The position numbers and the translations under genes were made by a program. A stretch of 64,000 bases of DNA. It comes from Chiua virens (taxonomy: Eukaryota > Basidiomycota > Agaricomycetes > Boletales > Boletaceae). The stretch is from NCBI GenBank assembly GCA_019787685.1, contig JAHNUO010000016.1, positions 248,001-312,000 of the forward strand. Reading direction: 5' to 3'. Shown in pieces: positions 55,729-64,000 of this stretch (positions are counted from its first letter, which is position 1; every line of letters starts with the position of its first letter). The notes beneath the pieces are model-generated. The model worked only from the letters and a program-made list of their open reading frames with translations, was not told the origin of the DNA and searched no databases.

Positions 55729-57915
55729 TCACAGCACAAAGTTCATCGCATCACGATCATCCGCCCACAGCCTTGCGTATTCCAAGCACAACCTGTAGAC
55801 ATATACTGTTCGCATAGCAAATACGTTAGGTTTCACCACGCTCAAAATTCCCCGTTGAATCCGTACCTTCTAGGTCGACGGTCCGGCCGAGGGTATGTTT
55901 CCATTGTTTCCCAGCCCTGGCAATCTGTTGTAGTTGCGCATCTCTTTGCTGCTTGACTGCATCCCATTCGTCTTGTTGCCGCACCGTCACATTCGCGGCA
56001 TCCATCGTGGATGCCGATGGGCCGGAGAAATAGGCGTGAATATTATAGATCTCCGCATACGATGACGAGAGAGGTATATAATGCAACCTGGGGAACGTAG
56101 GGTAAGCGATCGAAATCTCGACGTCGACACAACTGACCAAGGTTGCATCCAATCGGAAAAGAACTCCCTGTACACCGTCGACTTGATGACGGCACTGTCC
56201 GATGCCAGGAGTGCCAGGAACCGTGCAGAATAGGACATTCCGTCGAGATCGACGAGGTATTTGTACGACCAATGTTTTCCTAGCGGCACAGATTCTGCAA
56301 AACGATGCAATCTCCGTAATTCTTCTTCACCGCCAGGATAACTGCCGAGCGCGTTAACAAAGGCCACGTCCATGATGTCGTCGTTGACATTTTTGGCGGA
56401 AACCGTGGTTGAAATAAACATGTCTGATTGCGAAGGCGAAGCATGTATAATAGTTAGGTTTGTGGTCACACTTTCGTGTGCCATACGAAGAAATCTGGGG
56501 ATAAAAATCATGGTTCATGGTGAGTCCAACAAAAGGATGACTATGACAAATACCTGTGTCGCTGGTAAGAGGCCGCAAACCCTGCAGGCGTGCTACCCCC
56601 GCCAGTAGTAGCACCACGCCAAAAGATGATATCGCTCTTTTGCTCCCAAGGAACTTCCAGATCGTCTATATCTTTAATTTCCCTGTGTTGTTCGTCCCAT
56701 GCATATGAATATCTACTGCTCCCCCTGTGGTAGTAGTGGCTGGGTATCCTGATATCCGCAAACCCCTTGGCTTTCGATGGGGAAAACACGGGATATAAAA
56801 CAGGGACGGTTCGCCAATCAGAAAAAAAGTGTCCTTGTGTGTATCGCGCCCAGGGGTTGCGGCAGAAATCGAAATCATAATCAGGTACCTCGTTAAATGC
56901 GAATGAATCATCTGGACTTCCCGATCCTCCCAAGAGTTCTCTGGGTTTCAGAACTTTGGGGTCGCGGAAGGAGCTGTAAAGTTGGCGTGCTCGGGAGTCG
57001 GGAGGACATGTGCGGCGGTAGGCTTCCCAAACACTACTTTGACCCCGCCAATTGGGCGTGAAGTCGCCGAGCATCGCTGTTACGCCGCCTACATGGGCCA
57101 TGTTGTGAGTGGGTCAAGTACGACGCGACAAGTGCATACCAGAGGAATCTTGTGTTGTGAGGTTGGGGTATTGCAGATGCTCCCAAGGGACAAGCACGCG
57201 ACCTTCTGCTTTTGCGTTAATCGGAAAGTCCATGTTAGGCAGCTACAAATAATATCAGCATTGCTTCCCATCTAATTCTCAAGGACGTCATGTACCTTGT
57301 GTTGGAATTTTTGGAGGAGATCACGGAACCCCATGGATCGGTGACCGCGTTCGGCGTCTTGGTATACCTTGTCGATGGAAACTTCGAATACCTCTCCATC
57401 CTGGATCCGCACGAGGTTGATGGAAGGCAAGTGTCCCATCTGCGTTACCCATCAATACACAGTCATTGGCACGACCGACTCGATCATACCTGATACGCCC
57501 TGCGACGCAGTTCCTCCCCACTCAGCGTCCAGAACGGCGCGAGATCTTCGACAATGGCGTCGAACTCGTCCACGAGCTTGAAATCGTTTTCCTTTGCGAA
57601 CGCCCACCAGTCGTCAAAGCCACGTGGCGGATCCCGTTTGTAGCGGCGTTTGTACTCAGCGACGGCCTGGGGGAGGGTTTTGCTCTGTCTCGCGAGACGC
57701 TTTGTAAAGGTATACTTTGCATCCGCCATTAGGGTAGTGATGGGATGCTCCGTGATTTGGCCAGACCTCCGAGCAAACGGGAGCCAGCTGGACCAACGTG
57801 TGGGTCGGGAGGTCGCTTTGCGGTTATGGTGACCTTGGAAGAGACCCGCCAGCATGAACAAGAGAAATACGGCCGCAACGAGCGTCCATGCGCGCCGCTG
57901 GTCGATGGAGCGCAT
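55729..57915 (-). CDS. GT90/CAP10-type glycosyltransferase, copy B
   Basis: Same layout as copy A. The start at 57915 gives MRSIDQRRAWTLVAAVFLLF with one N-terminal membrane helix. Then come PITTLMADAKYTFTKRLARQ and DPPRGFDDWWAFAKENDFKL. The catalytic part has PSHYYHRGSSRYSYAWDEQH (near 56710), FWRGATTGGGSTPAGFA (near 56600), HWSYKYLVDLDGMSYSARFL (near 56250) and SYAEIYNIHAYFSGPSAST. The last exon VYVYRLCLEYARLWADDRDA stops at 55729. The exon pattern and the last intron phase match copy A exactly, so the pair arose by tandem duplication. Differences are concentrated in the stem region. Confidence 0.88.
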
Positions 57916-58031
57916 GTACAAGTATTGATGCTAGTAGTACTTGCAGTGGTGGTGGTTAGTGACCGGAAAAGGCAATCCAAGTTAGTCGTGATGTGAGCTG
58001 GCGCTGCGACGGCATTCGCAAGTGACTTACC

Positions 58032-60655
58032 ATGACCTCCTCCTACGCCCGCTCTTCCCCACAGTCCTCCTCGTCCCCGCGCAGGCCATTTTGCATTGCC
58101 GAGCTTGCAGATCGCGCTACACAGAATTTGTGGGACCCGTCAACGAGACTCAAACAATGGCTCAAAGCCGCTGACGGCTTCCGCAAGGCGGGCAGGACCT
58201 ACCATGAGGCGGGTGACCTCGAAGCCGCCTTTGTCGAATTCGCTAAAGCAGCAACTATCATTCTCGAGAAACTTCCTTCGCACAAGGAGTATTACACTCT
58301 CTTGACCGCCACGCAACGCCATAATCTCGGCCTCGTGAGTCCGCAGTACTCATCTCCCATTCCCTTTTTGTTGTTTCACTACCTGACGGATAATCACATT
58401 GTTCTTCTGGAACGATACATTTCTTTTCGGGTGTTATATTTCTTTGTGGCGTTGAAGTCTAACCTCACACTTTTGGTTGCTGATATGCTGCGTCACAGAA
58501 CGGTCAGGACATCCTGGTTCATCTGGGTGATATAAAGCCTATCCTCGTCGACCGCTATGAACATTGGGCAGCACAACATCCTGAAGAAGCTGCTGCTGTC
58601 CGAACCACACTGGACTCCGGTGTGAGAATGCAAGTCGATTCTAGACCCGATCACTATCTCGACCATGACGAATCAGGTTGGCAGGCTCACGAAGCAGTAC
58701 GACGAGAAGCACAATTGAGACGGGAAGAAGCGAGGAGAGACGAGACGAGACATTCGGCCGACGCTCTCTACAAGACCATCGAGCAAAAGACGGTTGGCCA
58801 GCATCGTCCAAGGGTCGACACAGCCGCGAGCAGACAGAAAGAGGACGCTTTGACAGCTGCAAGACGCGTTGATAATGTTTCTCGTGAACCATCCCTCATT
58901 AGACGGGAGAGGTCGGACAGGTCCGGGTCGGAATCCGTCACCCCTGGCAGTGGCGAAGAACGAGAACGGCGTCGAGATCGTGAACGCGAGGACGCCCGAC
59001 ATTACCAAGCAGAAGCCAAGAGACGTGAGGAAGAGGAGGCGGTTCGAAGACGGAATAGAGAGCAGGAAGGCATTCTGAAACGTCAGCAAGAAGCAGAGGC
59101 TGCGTCTCGTGCAGTTCGCCGCAGCATCATTCCTTCACCATCATTTGCGACGGTACCCTCGATCCATACTTATCAGTATCCTCAACCTTCACATAGAAAC
59201 GGAGAACCCGTCTATGATGATGTCCTCCCACCTTCCATGCCATTAGAAAGTCCAACAAGGTCAGCCTTATATCGACTTCTTTCTTCATGTCCGCCCTCAC
59301 CCCACCACTATATCAGGCTTCAGCCGCCATCTGTGAAGGGGTAAGTAAATGTAAATTGGCGCCATTAGGGGCTACACGTTACCCACACCTGTTCCATTCC
59401 AGACCTTCATACCCAATACCAATCACAACAACATCACCTGCACCTCCAGATGGGCATATTCGATACCCGCAACTCATGTCCCAGCATCAATTTTCACAAG
59501 GTTACACCCCCTCCCTACAATCCATGTTCAGTAATCCGACCCTCAAACCTTCTGAAGTAGGGCCATCTTCCCTGTTATTCATACCGGATGCGTCCAAGAC
59601 GTCATCTACGCTCCTCTACGCGACTGATACACTCCCTCGACCGCCTGTTCCTGTATCAGTTCCTCAACCCGTACCGACTAGCAATCAATACACCGCCTCC
59701 TACTCGACCCTCTCGCGGGCCCAATGTCTCCCACCGCCACCTGCCCCTCCACTCCATGTTGACAGCGAACAGTTCCGCACAGCCTCACAAGACTCTGCCC
59801 GCATCACCCGAGAGCGCATGAGCGAGGACCGTGTTCCAGAACTCAAGACTGTATCCCTCCCACGCGACTGTCTTCCACGTTTCTTGTCCATCGCTGCTCT
59901 TAACACTTCGCGGAACCGCGAGACCTGTGGGTTGTTGTTGGGGAGGGACCAAAAAGGCAAGTATATCGTGACGACGTTGTTGATTCCCAGACAACACTCG
60001 ACGAGCGATACGTGTACGATGGATGAAGAGGAATTGGTGATGCAGTTTACGGAGGAGCGGTCGTTGATCACGCTTGGATGGGTGAGTGGTGGTTTTGATA
60101 ATAGAGAGCCGTGATTGTGCTAAAGATCATAACATGGCTGTTAGATCCACACGCACCCGTCGCAGTCATGTAAGTCCTTGGAATCTGGAACGTCCAGTTC
60201 TCACCGTACCTTGTTGCATACACCCGTGCATGGTGCATATACACAGGTTTCATGTCCTCTGTCGACTTGCACACCCACTCGGGGTTCCAACGTATGCTCC
60301 CCGAATCCTTCGCGGTCGTGTGTGCCCCCAAATCCACCCCCAAGTGAGTCCCCTCCATCCATCCCTTCGTAGCGCTATCGAATGGTTTATTCTCTTTCAT
60401 AGCTTTGGGATCTTCCGTCTGACGGATCCACCTGGTCTACAAACGATTCTGGGCTGCCGTGCCAAGGAAGCGTTCCATCCGCATCCTGATCTTCCCATTT
60501 ATACCGTGCGTTTGTTCCCCCTTGCCCTTTTTTCCCGTCCTAATTGGATGTTATTTTTATCCCGGCCTGCCCTGGACCGCGTTCGTGAATAGGATGCGGA
60601 CAAGGGACACGTACAAATGAAGGACATGCCACTTGAGATCGTGGATTTACGGTGA
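58032..60655 (+). CDS. SST2: AMSH/STAMBP-type JAMM deubiquitinase
   Basis: A zinc metalloprotease of the AMSH family, called Sst2 in fission yeast, that trims Lys63-linked ubiquitin chains on endosomes. The start at 58032 gives [20 protein letters not shown]. The N-terminal USP8-dimer/MIT-like helical domain contains [20 protein letters not shown] and [16 protein letters not shown] long Arg/Glu-rich coiled coil follows (58700-59110), then a Pro-rich linker. The catalytic JAMM domain starts near 59840 with [16 protein letters not shown] and [20 protein letters not shown] (E is the general base). After introns comes [20 protein letters not shown], matching HxHx(7)SxxD, and [16 protein letters not shown]. 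The last exons end [16 protein letters not shown] at 60653. All zinc ligands are present, so it should be active. Confidence 0.92.
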
Positions 60656-61063
60656 TGGCAAATGCATACGCACACAAGTTACTCCTTTCTTCCTTTTTGG
60701 CCCCCATTCTCTTTCTTTCTCTCAACACACACATCTTGTTCTGTGACACGGCGATCCATTCCACGCCGTCGCTACTACTACAGCATCTTGTCGACAACCT
60801 CGTATCATATCCTGTCCTCATTCCCTTCCACTTCGTTCGCACTACAGCATAAACGCGCGTGGACTCTGATGTTTCATGTATGTATTTCTCTTAGTACGGG
60901 CGCGCGCGAGGCAAACCCAATAGTAGAATATCAATGTCATAATCATCGTCGTTACGAATCGCGCATTCGTATGTGTGAATACTTCACAAGGGCCATCTGG
61001 GCAACAGGCCTCTCAAGCCAGGCCTCTGACTCAGGCCCCGGCCAGTACTAGTACTCAAGTAAG
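60656..61063. other. 3' flank of the JAMM gene, nothing recognised
   Basis: Pyrimidine-rich sequence after the stop codon of the deubiquitinase. No gene or RNA is visible. Confidence 0.45.
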
Positions 61064-61621
61064 ATCATCATGAAATCGTTCGCGGATTCTACCGCGCAGT
61101 AAAGCGGCGGCAAAACAACAAATCCGAATTCAAAAGAGCCTAAAGGCCATCAATCGTCTCATCTTCTAGAAATCCCCGCGTGCACGCGCGCCATTAACGA
61201 CTCAATACCACCCGACCACTTCTTATCCCTCGTAGGCCTCACCGACGGGCTTCCACATAGACACGCCGCCGTCCTGTTCCATCTCCGGGCGAACCACACT
61301 CCACTGAACAAACACCTTCACCGCATATCCAAGACAGACGATCCGTCATACCTGCATTGCCCGAACAGGGAAGAAACAGTCGCACACGTTCTGTTCCACT
61401 GCCCTCGCTACGCGGCAGACCGCGACCGCCTCCGTCTCGCTACTAGGGGCAACGCCATACAAATCGCCCAGTTCCTCAGCGGCTCTAAGTGCATAAAACA
61501 CACCCTACAGTTCCTTCGTTTCTCCGCCGTCAAGGAGATACCCCCATGGAGTCTGACGAGGCCGGATCGTAGGCTCGGAAAAGATCTTGTCCTTAGGGCG
61601 AGATATGGATGTTCCAAATGA
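61064..61621 (+). mobile_element. Truncated LINE (non-LTR retrotransposon) 3' end
   Basis: From 61196 an open frame reads PPDHFLSLVGLTDGLPHRHA, AVLFHLRANHTPLNKHLHRI and then YLHCPNREETVAHVLFHCPR, ending ARYGCSK with a stop at 61621. This is the C-terminal Cys/His knuckle typical of LINE reverse-transcriptase proteins (C-x-x...H...C spacing). Just upstream, a different frame (about 61090-61165) reads AAAKQQIRIQKSLKAINRLI and stops, so at least one frameshift separates the parts. No reverse-transcriptase core is present. It is a 5'-truncated, decayed copy. Confidence 0.7.
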
Positions 61622-64000
61622 CCGCGGACTAAATACACCCACCAAGTCTGTTATTTCAACCTCGACCACGTTCGACGGACGCATCGACGTGATGTTGTTC
61701 GATGGACAGCGATCGACATGTCGATGGTACGCACCCATTCCAAGACTTCCGTGACTCGGATTCAGATTTAAACTTGAATCTTTCGACTTTCCTTTTCTTT
61801 CGCGCCGAGTGTCGGGACCGCCCGAGTTTGGGGCGCGTTGGATCCTGACCTCGACGGCTAGGTTCCGGGGTAAGGGCTCGGCTGGAGTCGGTATCTGCTC
61901 GCAGGAACGAAGCCACTCGGCAGGCAGGATCGCTTAGATCGGGATCATTTCTTTTGGAATGGTATACTTATCGTAGTCGGGGGTCCCATTCAATCGTGAT
62001 GGTACGTCGATACTTATAAGTCGTGCCTCGGACTCGGACTCGGTTCCTTACGACGTGCGTCGTGCAGCCGATTTTGGTGAGCGCTTGCGTGGCTAGTGCA
62101 GATGCTCACCCGTCGAAAAGGGCGAGAGACGCCCATGCCTACCCCCACGGTCCTTGGCGGTTCCCAACAGTGCCCACAATGCGCACACCGAGTGAGTTCA
62201 GCAAGGATCAAACACGGAACGGGAATCACGTTTACTCCTTACTCAACCATCGGAAGGTTCGGCCTACCGCGGACAACCTGTCAAGTGGCGAGCAACCAAG
62301 GTGCATCAAGCTGGCAGAACGAATTGGATATCGATAAGAGATCGTATTGGATATTTGAACAGGATTGTGTGGTGATCGCACCGCGGAGACGTCGATGGAG
62401 AGGGCCCGCGTGTGACGGTGTTGGAGGTATTTGAAGGAGATAGATCTAACCTGATCACGGTTTCTGAATTCAGCGAGACTGATGATAAGCCGGTACTGGC
62501 AAGATCAAGCCCAAATAGTACGGTGGTCGTGGTGATGGCGCAAAACGACCAAAGATGGCGTTCGGGCGCCCGGGAGCCGCAAAATGCCGTGACACATTTG
62601 GATGATGGCCACTTGGCGTTCGTCCTCAGTACCATACCGAGTAGCCCCGCTGTCGCGTTCAAACCCGTGTTCACAGCGGACATCCAAATAGCTTTGGATT
62701 TGTCTGATGCTCATGGTTTTTCAATCGGGATTGATAACTGGTATCCGAATCAGCGGTCTACCGCTTTGCGCTCGCTATTGTGGCTCGTTACGCGACCGAT
62801 AACCGGTGTTTCTCTCTGGGATCTGATTATACACGTGTTGCATGTCGGTGGTATCCTCCCGAGGTTTCACCCCAGCAACCGACACTGGGTGGGTAAAGGA
62901 AGCAGAAGGTCGTCTGCGCCCGCGAGCCGTCACACACCAGGCGACAAGAAGAACGCCCTCACAAACGCCTGATGAACGTTTGAACCAAGGTGATGACACA
63001 CAACTTCATCTCCCTGGCTCATTTCCGACTCCAGCCGTCTTCTCTAAATCATCCCTACATTGAATGCGGGGATGCTTCCGCCCCCTTTACCGGCCCTTCC
63101 TGATTGGCACCCTCGTGTACGGCAAAGAGTGGGAGGTCTCGAGGTAGAAGGGGCGCGTCGTTGGTTGGATCCACCCCTGTGCACAATGAATGGCGTTTGG
63201 CTTACGGGAAACCAGGCCTTTCCTTTCCTCTCCTATCAGCAAGCCGTGCACTGATGGGCCTGACGGGCAGGGACGGTACACGCCGGTGTCGGCCATCACC
63301 ACATGCGTCCTGTGATACGCTGCCAACATCGCAGCTTGCTGCGGGCTGACAGAGGAAAAGCCCGAGCACCCTCTTTCTAGTGATCTTGAACAACACGTGT
63401 TCGGAAGAAGAAGAAGAATCCCAGAGGTTTGCGCAAAGGAGGGACGATCCCGGTCTTGGCTGCTTCTTCAGTGTCTAGGGTATGACTAATTCAAAAACGC
63501 AAGGCCACAAAGGATGAAGAGATAAGATTCGGATCTGGCCTCAGGGGGTCGTTTTTATTTGGATGCCGGGGTCAAGGGTATCCGCGATATTCCGTGGAAT
63601 ACACCAATGATCCAACCACTGGCAGAAACTCTCTTTGACACTGGCAGTTCAACCCTCGCTGAGGCGACGGGACTGGAGAAAGACGTGATTGTTTGGCAAT
63701 ACCCCCAGAACCAAACAAACGCCCGCACTAAAACTACACGGTCGAATCGCAGTTTCGTGACTTCGTTTCGCCAAGTTGCAAAAGAACTTTCATGTTGTCC
63801 TCTTCGTATTCCCACGGTCGTCGATCCATTACCCCAGGTAATTTATCTTTAGGTCTTTCCCACCTAGCCCCATTTGCCCATTGGCGACTGGTACATATGT
63901 GCGCACATTGCTCCGTGGCGTCTGGGGTTCCGAAATTGTGGCACCCGGAAGCGATGCAGAAAGCCCAGGAAGAAAGGAGGAAGCCAGGCATTCCGGGTAC
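61622..64000. other. Unassigned end region
   Basis: Contains three frames worth noting but none assignable: a basic minus-strand frame at 61916-61656 (RHSARKKRKVERFKFKSESE) without an ATG; a plus-strand frame at 62412-62972 starting VTVLEVFEGDRSNLITVSEF, about 187 codons, with no ATG and no known motif; and a plus-strand frame at 63559-63838 (IRDIPWNTPMIQPLAETLFD) that ends at a GTAATT and may continue beyond the window. The sequence may be degraded transposon debris or parts of a gene cut by the window edge. Confidence 0.3.

Noticed and set aside
61505..61738. Minus-strand frame containing VEITDLVGVFSPRSFGTSIS
   Set aside because: Most of it is antisense to the LINE-protein end, which has a recognisable Cys/His knuckle.
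1..64000. CRISPR arrays, bacterial operons or riboswitches
   Set aside because: The window is intron-rich eukaryotic DNA; the tandem repeats seen are microsatellite, LTR or TIR parts without spacer structure.

Overview
The window looks like nuclear DNA of a filamentous basidiomycete of the class Agaricomycetes. The reasons are many short introns (about 50-65 bp), dense genes on both strands, a Tnp2-type CACTA transposon, and basidiomycete-type gene families (GT90/CAP10 proteins, seven-segment orphan membrane proteins, decayed WD40 genes). A Rhizoctonia/Ceratobasidium-like source is my guess from the overall gene style; no search was run.

Layout. (1) 0.65-7.8 kb is a compact housekeeping block: carnosine N-methyltransferase (CARNMT1, -), spliceosome factor ISY1 (+), COP9 signalosome subunit 1 (-), a tRNA-Ala(CGC) gene with an 8-nt intron (+), and ribosome assembly factor NOP53 (-). 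(2) 7.8-13.6 kb is poor in genes and holds remnants of an acyltransferase (HxxxDG condensation-type) gene. (3) 13.6-16.4 kb has a small secreted protein (+) and a multi-pass membrane protein (-). (4) 18.2-27.5 kb has two long intron-rich genes on the minus strand: a sacsin/HSP90-like ATPase with a C-terminal HEIAH motif, and a membrane protein of unknown function. (5) 27.5-33.6 kb has a small coiled-coil-like nuclear candidate (+), a frameshifted WD40 remnant (-) and an MFS myo-inositol-type transporter (-).

(6) 33,632-49,084 is the highlight: a complete-looking 15.45-kb CACTA/EnSpm-like transposon. It has 458-bp terminal inverted repeats, a TGA target duplication and eight regularly spaced palindromic sites in each end that could bind transposase. 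It carries a spliced Tnp2 transposase and four further genes: a WD40 plus membrane-anchor protein, two proteins of unknown function, and a large Pro/Ser-rich coiled-coil protein. Two younger insertions sit inside it. A 757-bp solo LTR (TSD CTCGC) breaks one cargo gene, and a 1,592-bp Tc1/mariner element (TSD TA, DD34E transposase with one nonsense codon) breaks another. In both cases removing the insert and one target-site copy restores the reading frame. The big element lies about 40 bp upstream of the transporter start codon.

(7) 50.3-60.7 kb returns to host genes: a secreted GH27 alpha-galactosidase (-), two tandem GT90/CAP10 glycosyltransferases (-) and an AMSH-type JAMM deubiquitinase (+). 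(8) 60.7-64 kb holds a LINE 3' remnant and sequence I could not assign.

All exon boundaries were read by eye from GT/AG sites, reading-frame continuity and recalled family motifs; they are predictions.
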